Assembly (NCBI RefSeq): GCF_036711975.1
Contig: NC_091971.1
Coordinates: forward strand, 3,293,501-3,357,500
DNA length: 64,000 nucleotides
Origin: Onthophagus taurus
Lineage: Eukaryota; Arthropoda; Insecta; Coleoptera; Scarabaeidae
Reading direction: 5' to 3'
Shown: piece after piece, positions 9,431 to 22,700 of the stretch
Numbering within the stretch: the stretch's first letter is position 1
Layout of the letters: every line of letters starts with the position of its first letter
Made by a program: the position numbers and the translations under genes
The notes under the pieces: model-generated
Seen by the model: only the letters and a program-made list of their open reading frames with translations
Databases searched by the model: none
What the model was told of the DNA's origin: nothing

Positions 9431-12219
9431 ATATATTTTTGTTATTGTATTTTGTAGAATTAAGCATACATTTTGTTCTTACATACCTCATCATCATCTT
9501 AATCTTATTCTAACTTCCATAATTGTCTCCAAAGAGGTATAATGTTTTCACATCTGAAGTCTTGTGCGAAACAAAAGCAAATTTCAACTCTTTTGGTCAC
9601 TTTTTGTTTCAAGCCTTTCGTTATTTAAAACAATGATATTTTTCCGCTAAACAGACATCCATTTCTACTCTGAGATTGCAAGGTTCATTTTGTCTTTTGT
9701 ATGTATTGTCTGAATATGGTGTCTTGAAACTAAAATTGAACTCAATATGAAAAAGTTATTAATTTTTAGTTTAACACAAATTAAATAAAATATATAAACA
9801 CGTTCTGTATATAAAACGTGCCATGAAATTACGAAATGACAATACGCCGTACCACACAAGAATATGGATACACTTCCATATACTTTTAGTTTCGCGTCAG
9901 TTTGCAATTTCTCTTCTAACGTAGGTTGTGACAAGCGTGGGTTCTTTTAAGACCGTAACCTTTTTCCCGTCAAAAGGACAAAGACACTTCTCATATGCAT
10001 ATGTGTATATGGTTATGGTTTTAGCGAGTTTACAAGTACTTGCTAAAAATTTCTCATTTCCTTCATCTCTTTTTCGTAGAAATGAAAATTTATGCACTTC
10101 GAACTTGGCATTGAGACACTCAACAAATAATTTCATAATCCAATTATGCTTCAGTCTGGAAGATTTAATAATAACTAATAATCTTTAAGGGGATTCAACT
10201 GTAAACAATACAATAGAAGAGAACCATTCCACTCGGTATTGGGTTCATTCAAGTTCATTTATATTGTTCGGTTCTAATAATAGGGAATAAAATATCGATA
10301 TCGCCAACGGCCAATGAGTTTGTTTCGATACGCCGATTTGAACAAGTACTATGAAAGATTATCTTATTGTTTCGTTACAACAAAAAAATAGCAACAACAA
10401 AAAAACCTCTAATTATGTATCGTGTTAAATAGATTATTACATCGTTGAACTCGATTGGAACGATATGTTAGCGTTAAGTTATTTGTAGTAACAACCAATT
10501 AACCGGTAATTGTCACAGTAAACTTACTCTAATGAGTGTAAATTGCGATTTAAAAAAGAACTTTAATTGCTTTCATTTATTTATATTTGAGTTCAGTCAT
10601 GTTAACGTTTATTGGTTTAATCCTATTTATGTCAACCATTCTAATTAATCACATAAATATAAGTGAATGTATTTGATTATTTACAAATTATTCTAAAAAA
10701 TTAATCTTATTTAAAAACATTTAGTTAAAAAAATGAGACTGTTTATTATTAAATCACACATTAGATAGTCTCCTCTTTAGTCACCACAAATATTTACATT
10801 TCAAATTACGTACGCATTAAGCGGCTTAAGAACCAGATAAAGTGCGCAGACGAGCACGTTACAGCGCGGTCTGACTTTCTTTGAAGATATTTATACTAAA
10901 GCAGATGATGCACTTTATCAAGAAGAGAAAGAGAAGCGGCCGCCGTTTTACAAATGGTTTTCTTTTGAATAACACCGTCTCGACTCTGAAGATTTTGTTT
11001 ACCATCTTGAAAATTTACAATAACCACAATCTCTATCTAGACTAATTAGTGTCACGGTGACATACGATAACAAGAAAAATATATCGTTTTTAATTCTTTT
11101 AAGGTTAACATTATCCCATTGTTTATTTATTCAAATCATTTTCCTTACATATCATTTGAGCGTGCAAACGATTTTAATTGGACAATTTCAAAACGTAGAG
11201 TTAAAAGTAATGAGGATGTGGGTAGCACTTCGTTTAGAATCGTTCTTCTTCTTCTTGTCAACGCTGAGATGTTAGTGTTCGAAATAATTAAGTAGAGATG
11301 AAGGAGATGTATTATTATAGACGGCGTTAACAGATTTAATGAATTTAATGATTTAGTTAGGAGGGATGATTTCTAAAAAATAAGTAAATTTTTTATTGTT
11401 AATTTTAACCATCTCATTTCTCATTTAACGCGTGACCTTCTTTTACTCTCGATTCGTTCTTCTTACTTTCACGAGGCATAAATCACTCATCGAGACCGTA
11501 GTCTTGTCTCGCATCCGCCCATTCCCGGTGTAAATACTCTTTCATTAAGCTAATGCGCCAGGAGAGGTCGGAATCCATCACACGAAAACACTCAACTTGG
11601 TATGAACATTTCAGGATACAAAAAAACCATGTCGAAAATGAAGGAGGAGAAGGAAGAAGTGAACCGAGTAAGATTTTTTTTCATCGAGGATAATATCTCT
11701 CGAGTTTGATGATGACGAAAAACGAAAAGAGAGAAAAAAAAGCTTAATAAAAGTAAAATAAAGTAAAATAAAATAAAAAATATGAGATATTTGATGCAGA
11801 GGATAAGAGAAGACGAAAAGAAGAAAAGTTATTGAGGTTGGTACATCATGAACGGAGAAAACCGGTGGAGCAGAAGTTTAAACACAGAGTAGATCAAACA
11901 AACAGTGGCGTAGGTTCTGCAGGGCACCAACGCTAAATAAACATGTCTAGACGTGACTTAAAAATACGTTTCGATGCTGACTAAAGTCAACAAAAATCTC
12001 AATTTTCAATTTTTAAATATGAATGAATCCTTGGAAAGTATTTCTTGATATCTCGTTCAAATATGTTCGTCCCTAACATAATGGTTTAAATTTATCTGAA
12101 AGAAAAAACGGAGTTGTGATTGCAATTATAACTCATTTTAAAATGTAATAATTTAAAATGTATTACCATTAAACACATTCTTAGAAATTACATGAACAGC
12201 TTTTTGGTGATATTTTCAT
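9431..12219. other. Non-coding AT-rich sequence
   Basis: No supportable gene. A ~70-bp stretch at 10490-10565 (ACAACCAATTAACCGGTAAT onward) recurs in diverged form at 14100-14165, marking an old small repeat. A/G-rich simple sequence (AAAGTAAAATAAAATAAA) lies at about 11740-11790. Confidence 0.4.
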
Positions 12220-13871
12220 ATAAGAAATTAAAAATCCTTTAAAATGAGCCCAAACTCGATGAGTTTATCTTTAAAAATGGCGAAGTTAACCTAAATAAGA
12301 TAGCCGCCATCTTGAAAGAAATCACATAAGTTAATTTTGAGATAAATCCGTCATGTTTGGTGTCATTTTAAAAGATTTTTGATAAAGATTACGATATTGA
12401 CAATAAAATATAAATAAAAAATTCTTTTTGACATCATCCTGCTTAAACATAACTTTATCAAAAAAAATTGATTTTTCGTCGATAGTTTTATATAAATAAT
12501 TAAAAATCATTTAAAATGAGTCCAAACTCGACGAGGTTATCTTTAAAAATGGCGAAGTTAACCTAAATAACTTAGCCGCCATCTTGAAAGAAGTCGCAAA
12601 AGTTAATTTTGAGATAAACCCATCGTGTTTGGTGTCATTTTAAAGGATTTTTGATCAACATTACGAATTTAAATATAAAATATAAGTAAAAAATTTTTTT
12701 TGACATCATCCTACTTAAACATAACCTTATCAAAAAAAATTGATTTTTCGTCGATAGTTTTATATAAAAAATTAAAAATCGTTTAAAATGAGCCCAAACT
12801 CGATGAGGTTATCTTTAAAAATGGCGAAGTTAACCCAAATAACTTAGCCGCCATCTTGAAAGAAGTCGCAAAAGTTGATTTTGAGATAAACCCATCGTGT
12901 TTGGTGTCATTTTAAAGGATTTTTGAGCAAGATTACGAATTTAAATAGAAAATATAAGTAAAACATTTTTTTTTGACATCCTGCTTAAACATAAAATTAT
13001 CAAAAAAAAATGGATTTTTCGTCGATAGTTTTATATAAAAAATTAAAAATCATTTAAAATGAGTCCAAACTCAATGAGGTTATCTTTAAAAATGGCGAAA
13101 TTAACCTAAATAACTTAGCCGCCATCTTGAAAGAAATCACATAAGTTAATTTTGAGATAAATCCGTCATGTTTGGTATCATTTTAAAAGATTTTTGATCA
13201 AGATTACGATATTGACAATAAAATATAAATAAAAAATTCTTTTTGACATCATCCTGCTTAAACATAACCTTACTAAAAAAATTTGATTTTTTCGTCGATA
13301 GTTTTATATAAGAAATTAAAAATCGTTTAAAATGAGTCCAAACTCGATGAGGTTATCTTTAAAAATGGCGAAGTTAACCTAAATAACTTAGCCGCCATCT
13401 TGAAAGAAGTCGCAAAAGTTAATTTTGAGATAAACCCATCGTGTTTGGTGTCATTTTAAAGGATTTTTGATCAACATTACGAATTTAAATATAAAATATA
13501 AGTAAAAAATTTTTTTTGACATCATCCTACTTAAACATAACCTTATCAAAAAAAATTGATTTTTCGTCGATAGTTTTATATAAAAAATTAAAAATCGTTT
13601 AAAATGAGTCCAAACTCGATGAGGTTATCTTTAAAAATGGCGAAGTTAACCCAAATAACTTAGCCGCCATCTTGAAAGAAATCGCAAAAGTTAATTTTGA
13701 GATAAACCCATCGTGTTTGGTGTCATTTTAAAGGATTTTTGAGCAAGATTACGAATTTAAACATAAAATTTATGTAAAATTTTTTAACATCAACCTAGTT
13801 AAACATAACCTTACTAAAAAAACCTTTTTTATATTTTATCTATATTTCAATATAATAAGTTAAAAATTGTT
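12220..13871. repeat. 272-bp tandem repeat with three-unit higher-order structure
   Basis: Six near-complete units begin with AAAATGAG(C/T)CCAAACTC at 12241, 12513, 12785, 13056, 13329 and 13601, spacing 271-273 bp, with a decayed seventh start at 13873. Units 1 and 4 share diagnostic variants (AAATCACATAAG, ATCCGTCATGTTTGG). Units 2 and 5 share TTTTTGATCAACATTACG, and units 3 and 6 share AACCCAAATAACTTAG and GAGCAAGATTACG. The array therefore arose by duplicating an ~816-bp trimer. Each unit includes a conserved AGCCGCCATCTTGAAAGAA. Confidence 0.92.
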
Positions 13872-15920
13872 TAAAATCAGCCCATAATGTTAATGAAGAA
13901 ATGTAGATTTCCTTATTTTTGTTACAAACTAAGATGACAGAAAATAAAAAAGACCTGTATACAGGGTGTTTTTGAAAAAAATTAAGATGAATTTAAGAAT
14001 GAATATCGCTACTATTTATGTCTTCTCAATGAAATACGTGCTAAATTACCACATAATTGAACTGAACTGGAGATTCGTGAGCAGTAAAATATTTGTGTGA
14101 CAACCAATTAGCCTGTAATTATCACAGTATACTTACACTAATGAGTGTAAAGAGCGACTCTGTAAAAACTAAATGTCTTTAATTATACTTGTCTTATGTT
14201 TTTATGTTTTAACGTTAAACTTTATCGGTGTAGTCGCATTTATTTGTTCAGTAAATAAACTATTTACTGAACAAATAAATGTAAAGTGTAAGTGTAAATG
14301 TAAGTGTAAACTATTTGACGTGGAATGTATAAGATATAAAATAGTTGACCCAAAAACGTATTTATATGGTGATAATAGATAATATTTTTGCACTGTAAAA
14401 TTGTAATGACTAAATAAAGTTTTAAACTAAATTAATTTTATTTTCTTTTTGTTTCAGGTAAACACCATACAATTTTGTTATTTATCTTTGGCTAACTAAA
14501 AATTGAGGGTCTAAAAGGATTTGAAGATAAACTGAAGCCGGTTCTTGTAAATATTTACAGCTTTGAAGGTAATAAAATTAATTCCATTTCCTGTCCCACC
14601 GCATCCCCATCAACCACCACCAGCAAATCTTGGATAATAAAGCGAACAATAGTCCAAGAAAAAGGTTTAAACGAATAAAATGAACGTGTATCGCTGGTGT
14701 GGTGCAATAACTACGAAACGGGTCCATGGGGTTAATATCCTTAATGGTTAAAAGAAAAGCAAAAAAAGGTCCTCCAAGAGAATTTCGGTCAGGTAGATCT
14801 TTTCGTGATGTGGCTGCAAACGAAGCGCCAGTTTTCCTATTGGCTTAATTAAGAAAACAAATGGAACCGACAAAGGATCGACCGCGTGATAAGGTTCACA
14901 CCAGAGGTTCTCAAAAATTCTTAAATTTAATTGATTAAAAATAGATCATTGTTAAGAATATAAAATTATCAAAAATAAATAGTTTGTCGGATTTCCGTTT
15001 CTAAAAATCTATTTTTAATCTCCCCATGTTTAAAACCAAAACCGTTCAATTCTTTTTCAGATTCGAATACGTCCAGGAAAAAATATTAGGGTGGAAGTCG
15101 TATATATACACCAATGAAAAACAAACTAAGCCCAATTTAAAGTTCTTATGTAAACACTACTAGGTTTGTCAACGTCGCGTGTTATCTGCTTCCAGTTGCT
15201 GTTACTTGATCTATTGGTATACATAAACAGCAGTAAATAAGTCGATAAAGAAGTTTTTTAAAGCCTTTTTTCTTTCCTCGATGCGGCAAGCGGAAGGTTT
15301 TTGATACTCACTTTGTGGTTTCTTTACGGCATTTGAAATAAGTAAACAATGAAAACGCAAGGTGAAAGAATTATAAGTTACGATCATAAATTTAACCGCA
15401 AGTAGTTTTTATGGTATGGGTAAAATGTGGATTTTTAGTAATTAAAAAAATTATAGTAGCAAAAAAATTAATTCCCGTGTGAAAAGTAGTTGAAGAAGTA
15501 GGATTAACGAACGTAAAGAGGCAATCCGGAACGTTTTCGATGCCATTTGCGGCAATTCTCCGGTCGTATCCGGAGGTTTTAGCGAGAAAACTTGGGTCCG
15601 CGTAGGAGTTTTATGTTCGAACCGCGTCTCAAGCCCAACATTAACGGCCAACGGGTCGAATAAACGGACAACTTAATTGAGTTTAATAGCCCGGCTCCGG
15701 ACCTGGAATCGGTTTCAACATTTTACGCCTTTTTTTCTGTTTATTTAAAAGCTTACGCTTTTGGAAACAGGTCTCTCAGTGGCGATATTATCCTGTTTTT
15801 GGTGGTTTATATCCTATCACTAATAGTTTTCTTTTTCTTTTTATTATAAATACATTCTGCTAATCTAACCCGACGAATTTATCAATTTGATAAATCCTCG
15901 AAGCACTTTGCTTCCGAAGT
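13872..15920. other. Non-coding unique sequence
   Basis: No supportable gene. It contains the perfect palindrome at 14237-14281, followed by GTAAGTGTAAATGTAAGTGT simple sequence, and GC-richer patches at about 14590-14900 and 15490-15720 that lack coding structure. Confidence 0.4.
14237..14281. repeat. Perfect 21-bp inverted repeat
   Basis: Arms CATTTATTTGTTCAGTAAATA (14237-14257) and exact complement (14261-14281) separated by AAC. It could form a stable hairpin in RNA or cruciform DNA. A 45-base perfect palindrome that has not decayed suggests recent origin. Confidence 0.9.
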
Positions 15921-16160
15921 ATAAATTCTGAAGATGCACGGCTAAATCCGAAACTTTCTAGTTTTTTGGTTTTGAGTTAGTTCTAGTATTAGTTCAATGA
16001 AAAATATACTACAATCTAACGCTGAGTAAACAGTGCTAATGTAAAACTAGAGCTAACACTAGACCTAGAGCTAGAATCAATCGGGTTTAGCCGCACGTCT
16101 CTCAAGACGGCTAAACCCGAATGATTCTAGTTCTATGTAGGTTTAGTGTTAGCTCTGAAC
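15921..16160. repeat. CTAG hairpin repeats bordering ~420-bp array A (left)
   Basis: A half hairpin (GCACGGCTAAATCCGAAACT) then a complete one at about 16077-16126 (TCGGGTTTAGCCG, loop CACGTCTCTCAAGA, CGGCTAAACCCGA) within CTAGACCTAGAGCTAGAA arms. The edge sequence 'TACTACAATCTAACGCTGAG' recurs at other copies. Confidence 0.8.
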
Positions 16161-17992
16161 ATGATTTAGAGACAATTAATTTTTTTAATGATTGACATTC
16201 AAATGTCATCTTAACGTTTAAACGTCATTTCGACGTTTGAAATCACAATATATTTCCGTGAAATAGTACCAACCTAAATTTTTGGAAATCTTTTGATGAA
16301 TGTCTAATATTTCTTACCAATTTTTTTATAACTTTTATGATATATTAGTATATTTCGCCTCTTTTAATATTTCACAAAGATTTTTTTCATCAAATTAACT
16401 GATTTTTGAGATTTTTAATATCTACTTTCTTTAACGATGTTGACGTTTAATTGTCAAGTTGACGTTTAAAAGTCAAACAATATTTTTACTTTTTGTACAG
16501 ATCATTTTGCAATAATGGTGTTTATTATTTCATTGTGATAAATGCCAGTTTTCCATTTTCCATCCAACTTTCTTATCGATATTTTATTTTTCTTGTTCTA
16601 TTTATAGCCGTTTTTGATTTTTTTAAATAATTTTGACATACAAATGTCATCTTCACATTTAAACGTCATTTTGACATTTAAAAAACACAACACATATCCC
16701 TAAAATCGTACCAACCTAAATTTTTGGAAATGTTTTGATAAATATCACAGTTTTTCTATACCTTTTTTCATTTATAATAACATATTTCGTTAATTTTAGT
16801 ATTTCCATAAGATTTTTTTCATCAAATTAACTGATTTTGGGTTTTTTTAATATCTACTCTCTTTAACGATGTTGACGTGTAAAAGTCAAGCAATATTTTT
16901 ACTTTTTGTACAGATCATTTTGCAATAATCGTTTTCATTATTTCATTCTGATAAATGCTATAGTTTTCCATTTTCCATCCAACATTCTTATCGACATTTT
17001 ATTTTTCTTGTTCTATTTATAGCCGTTTTTTAATTTTTTTAATAATTTTGACATACAAATGTCATCTTAACATTTAAACGTCATTTTGACATTTAAAAAC
17101 CACAACACATATCCCGAAAATCGTATCAACCTAAATTTTTGGAAATGTTTTGATGAATATCACATTTCATGCAAGTTTTTCTATACCTTTTTTGATTTAT
17201 AATAACATATTTCGTTAATTTTAGTATTTCCATAAGATTTTTTACATTAAATTAACTGATTTATAGCCGTTTTTGATTTTTTTAATAATTTTGACATACA
17301 AATGTCATCTTAACGTTTAAACGTCATTTTGACATTTAAAAACCACAACACATATCCCTAAAATCGTACCAACCTAAATTTTTGGAAATGTTTTGATAAA
17401 TATCACATTTTTCTATACCTTTTTTCACTTATAATAACATATTTCGTTAATTTTAGTATTTCCATAAGATTTTTTCATCAAATTAACTGATTTTGGGTTT
17501 TTTTTTAATATCTACTCTCTTTAACGATGTTGACGTGTAAAAGTCAAGCAATATTTTTACTTTTTGTACAGATCATTTTGCAATAATCGTTTTCATTATT
17601 TCATTCTGATAAATGCTATAGTTTTCCATTTTCCATCCAACATTCTTATCGATATTTTATTTTTCTTGTTCTATTTATAGCCGTTTTTGATTTTTTTTAA
17701 TAATTTTGACATACAAATGTCATCTTAACGTTTAAACGTCATTTTGACATTTAAAAAACACAACACATATCCCTAAAATCGTACCAACCTAAATTTTTGG
17801 AAATGTTTTGATGAATATCACATTTCATGCAAGTTTTTCTATACCTTTTTTGATTTATAATAACATATTTCGTTAATTTTAGTATTTCCATAAGATTTTT
17901 TACATTAAATTAACTGATTTTTGAGTTAAGATTTTGATTAAGATCTAGATTTTAACGATATTGACGATTAATTGTCAAATTGACATTTAAAA
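16161..17992. repeat. ~420-bp tandem array A
   Basis: Landmark AACCTAAATTTTTGGAAAT occurs at about 16271, 16713, 17128, 17371 and 17786 (spacings 442, 415, 243, 415), so there are about four units, one internally deleted. Each unit holds GACATACAAATGTCATCTTA and ACGTTTAAACGTCATTTTGA, giving many self-complementary GACGTTTAAACGTC-type palindromes. The same family occurs in opposite orientation at 42760-44252. Confidence 0.88.
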
Positions 17993-18410
17993 GTCGTTCT
18001 AGGTCTTGTGTTAGTTCTAGCCGCACGTCTCTAAAGACGGCTAAACCCGAATGATTTTAGTTCTAGGTCTAGTGTTAGCTCTAAGAACAGTGCCAGTATA
18101 AAACCAGAACTAACACTATACCTAGAACTATAAACATTCGGGTTTAGCCGTGCGTCTTTTAAGACGGCTAAACCCGAATGTTTCTAGTTCTAGGTCTACT
18201 ATTAGTTCTAATGCTAGTGCTAGTTCTTGTTTGAGCTGTTATTCAGCGTTAGATTGTTGTACATATATTTTTCATTGAAGTAAAACTAGAACTAACACTA
18301 GACCTAGAACTAGAAATATTAGACCTAGTACTAGATCTAGTGTTAGTTTTAGTTTCACACTAGCATTGTCACAACAACTAACAGTAGACTTAGAATTAGA
18401 AATTTAATGA
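17993..18410. repeat. CTAG hairpin repeats bordering array A (right)
   Basis: Joined directly to the array end. It holds hairpins at about 18017-18052 and 18136-18180 (CATTCGGGTTTAGCCG, CGGCTAAACCCGAATG) and long CTAGAACTAACACTAGACC-type arms, with the edge motif TTATTCAGCGTTAGATTGTT at 18239. Confidence 0.82.
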
Positions 18411-19759
18411 TTAAAACAAGAACTACCGTCCTTAATTTATACACCGTATAGACAATTCGGGTTATATCGCAATTTTACCGTAACATCTATTTCGAGGGGT
18501 TGTGATATTGGATTTTCGAGAGAGAGGAAGTTTATCGATTGAGCGTAATTATGGCATCGAACACAGGTTTTAGCTTTGACGTTTCTCGGTTGTGCCGGAA
18601 AATGCAAAACGCAGACTCCTCGTCGGGTGTTAATTTGGCTTCGCTTTAATCGTGTAAACGGTTCGCTTTCTCTTTGTGGCGTCTACGCTACGCATCCGTT
18701 TTCCTGCCAGAACATATTGTGCAGATTTCGGCAGGAACCCATTTCCTCTACGGTGACGTCGTGAAAAAGGATATAAATTGGAAAAGTTTTTACCCCAGAA
18801 GTTATCGTCACGCGATTATGCGCCCGGTCGCGCTAATGAAAGGTTCCTGTTAGGAGCTTTAAGTTGACAAGTTTAAAATTCCAAGCGGGGTTTCGAGTTT
18901 TTAATGATCTTACGATGACGAGACGAGATCTTCCTTTTTTTTATTTTTCTTTGAAGTCTTCTAAAAGACTATAAATGACTATAACCGGGTAGATGGAATG
19001 TACATATCTTGTATAGTTAAATATAGTTAGGGTTGTCCGTTTTCGTATAGGCTAACCGGGTATACTATATGCACGTAGGCGGCCGCACCTTTTACGGCCC
19101 AACGTTCGTAAAACAATCGATTTTATTAGCGCCGCAATCTTCCGGACGACGGACGCGTTGGAACGTGATCGTTCCGCGCTGCCGAGGATTGTGTTTTCTC
19201 TGCGGCCCCACTAGGAATCACGTACCGACCGAGTTGTATTTGCAATTACCCGAGAGGTTACCTCCTGATATTTATTATGGTATGGGAAATAAAATCGACC
19301 ACCATCACTGACCAAATTAAGAAACCTATCCTATCGACAAAATCATTAATTTGATTTTAAACAATTTCTTTCCCACATCTTCAAAATCACGTTTTATAAA
19401 GGTAGTGAAACAGCAGTTTACACTTTAAGTAAATTGCCATTAATACCTGCAGTAACTTTATTCTTTCCTTGTCTCAATTCTGATTCGTCCAAATCAACAC
19501 TAAAAACATAAGAAGAGTTAGCTACAATTAGTGATGGAAGGCATAGTGATTTTGCGAAAAGCCGGATATCCGGCATACCTATCCGGCCATTATGGTTATA
19601 ATTTCTGGTGTATTTCTGAAGTGATACTGCCACATTATTGCGATATTTGAATAAAAATGAAATTAATAAGAAAGCTGATAAGATATGTCAACTTATTTGG
19701 ATCTAAGATACAAAATGAACTTTTTTGATACTGATTTAACTAACCAAGCAACTCTAAAA
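18411..19759. other. Unique sequence with CpG-rich island
   Basis: About 18440-19310 is GC-richer and non-repetitive with no convincing coding frame. A 14-bp perfect palindrome GCCGGATATCCGGC lies near 19559, in a stretch beginning TTAGTGATGGAAGG that is faintly like a hAT end. The rest leads into the 363-bp satellite. Confidence 0.35.
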
Positions 19760-22700
19760 GAAGATACTTTAATTAATAATTGGTGATATTTCCACAAGAC
19801 TCCTTCAAGAAATTAAGTTTATAGCGAATTTTGAAAATTATCGATGAAAATTGCAACATTGAAAACTTTATCAAAACTTCAAATATTGTTTTCTCAAAAA
19901 CGAAAAGTTATTTTTCAAAACGGGTTGGTTCATTGTAAAGAGGACACTTTTATTAACACTTTGGGAAATTTTCATACTTATATTCCAAGAACTGGATTTT
20001 ATACGAATTTTTAAAACTTAATCGGCGAAAATTACAAAATTCGAAAAAATTGTCGATCATTTCAAAAATTTATTTCTCAAAAACTAAAAGCGATTTTTCA
20101 AAACGGCTTGATGCATTAAAAAGAGGATGCTTTAATTAATAATTGGTGATATTTCCACAAGGATCTTTCAAGAAATGAATGTTATACCGAATTTTGAAAG
20201 TTATCGATGAAAATTGCAACATCGAAAATTTTATCAAAATTTCAAATATTGTTTTCTCAAAAACTAAAGGTCATTTTTCAAAACGGGTTGGTTCATTGGA
20301 AAGAGGACACTTTTATTAACACTTTGGGAAATTTTCATACTTATATTCCAAGAACTGGATTTTATACGAATTTTTAAAACTTAATCGGCGAAAATTACAA
20401 AATTCGAAAAAATTTTCGATCATTTCAAAAATTTTTTTCTCAAGAACTGAAAATGATTTTTCAAAACGGTTTCTTGCATTAAACAGAGGATACTTTAATT
20501 AATAATTGGTGATATTTCCACAAGGATCCTTCAAGAAATGAATTTTATATCGAATTTTGAAAATTATCGATGAAAATTGCAACATCGAAAATTTTATCAA
20601 AACTTCAAATATTGTTTTCTCAAAAACTAAAGGTCATTTTTCAAAACGGGTTGGTTCATTGGAAAGAGGATACTTTTATTAACACTTTGGGAAATTTTCA
20701 TACTGATATTCCAAGAACTCGATTTTATACAAATTTTTAAAACTTAATCGGCGAAAATTACAAAATTCGAAAAAATTGTCGATCATTTCAAAAATTTATT
20801 TCTCAAAAACTAAAAGCGATTTTTCAAAGCGGCTTGTTGCATTAAAAAGAGGATGCTTTAATTAATAATTGGCGATATTTCCACAAGGATCCTTCAAGAA
20901 ATTAATTTTATAGCGAATTTTGAAAATTATCGATGAAAATTGCAACATCGAAAATTTTATCAAAATTTCAAATATTGTTTTCTCAAAAACTAAAGGTCAT
21001 TTTTCAAAACGGGTTGGTTCATTGGAAAAAGGACACTTTTATTAACACTTTGGGATATTTTCATACTTATATTCCAAGAACTGGATTTTATTCGAATTTT
21101 TAAAACTTAATCGGCGAAAATTACAAAATTCGATAAAATTTTCGATCATTTCAAAAATTTATTTCTCAAAAACTAAAAGCGATTTTTCAAAACGGCTTGT
21201 TGCATTAAAAAGAGGATGCTTTAATTAATAATTGGCGATATTTCCACAAGGATCCTTCAAGAAATTAATTTTATATCGAATTTTGAAAATTATCGATGAA
21301 AATTGCAACATCGAAAATTTTATCAAAATTTCAAATATTGTTTTCTCAAAAACTAAAGGTCATTTTTCAAAACGGGTTGGTTTATTGGAAAGAGGACACT
21401 TTATTAACACTTTGGGAAATTTTTATACTTATATTTCAAGAACTGGATTTTATACGAATTTTTAAAACTTAATCGGCGAAAATTACAAAATTCGAAAAAA
21501 TTGTCGATCATTTCAAAAATTTATTTCTCAAAAACTAAAAGCGATTTTTCAAAACGGCTTGTTGCATTAAAAAGAGGATGCTTTAATTAATAATTGGCGA
21601 TATTTCCACAAGGATCCTTCAAGAAATGAATTTTATATCGAATTTTGAAAATTATCGATGAAAATTGCAACATCGAAAATTTTATCAAAACTTCAAATAT
21701 TGTTTTCTCAAAAACTAAAGGTCATTTTTCAAAACGGGTTGGTTCATTGGAAAGAGGATACTTTTATTAACACTTTGGGAAATTTTCATACTGATATTCC
21801 AAGAACTCGATTTTATACAAATTTTTAAAACTTAATCGGCGAAAATTACAAAATTCGAAAAAATTGTCGATCATTTCAAAAATTTATTTCTCAAAAACTA
21901 AAAGCGATTTTTCAAAACGGCTTGTTGCATTAAAAAGAGGATGCTTTAATTAATAATTAGCGATATTTCCACAAGGATCCTTCAAGAAATTAATTTTATA
22001 GCGAATTTTGAAAATTATCGATGAAAATTGCAACATCGAAAATTTTATCAAAATTTCAAATATTGTTTTCTCAAAAACTAAAGGTCATTTTTCAAAACGG
22101 GTTGGTTCATTGGAAAGAGGACACTTTTATTAACACTTTGGGAAATTTTCATACTTATATTCCAAGAACTCGATTTTATATGAATTTTTAAAACTTAATC
22201 GGCGAAAATTACAAAATTCGAAAAAATTGTCGATCATTTCAAAAATTTATTTCTCAAAAACTAAAAGCGATTTTTCAAAGCGGCTTGTTGCATTAAAAAG
22301 AGGATGCTTTAATTAATAATTGGCGATATTTCCACAAGGATCCTTCAAGAAATTAATTTTATAGCGAATTTTGAAAATTATCGATGAAAATTGCAACATC
22401 GAAAATTTTATCAAAATTTCAAATATTGTTTTCTCAAAAACTAAAGGTCATTTTTCAAAACGGGTTGGTTCATTGGAAAGAGGACACTTTTATTAACACT
22501 TTGGGAAATTTTTATACTTATATTCCAAGAACTGGATTTTATACGAATTTTTAAAACTTAATCGGCGAAAATTACAAAATTCCAAAAAATTGTCGATCAT
22601 TTCAAAAATTTATTTCTCAAAAACTAAAAGCGATTTTTCAAAATGGCTTGTTGCATTAAAAAGAGGATGCTTTAATTAATAATTGGCGATATTTCCACAA

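Noticed and set aside
13958..13980. Second copy of the CAGGGTGT-ended foldback element
   Set aside because: TATACAGGGTGTTTTTG is present, but no matching right end is found nearby and similarity stops after ~10 bp.
14173..14382. 69-codon open frame with a hydrophobic start
   Set aside because: It runs through the perfect palindrome and the GTAAGTGTAAATG repeat (giving a Cys/Lys run), and the opposite strand has a matching frame of equal length.
21232..21465. 77-codon open frame
   Set aside because: Lies within the 363-bp satellite and is broken in the other copies.
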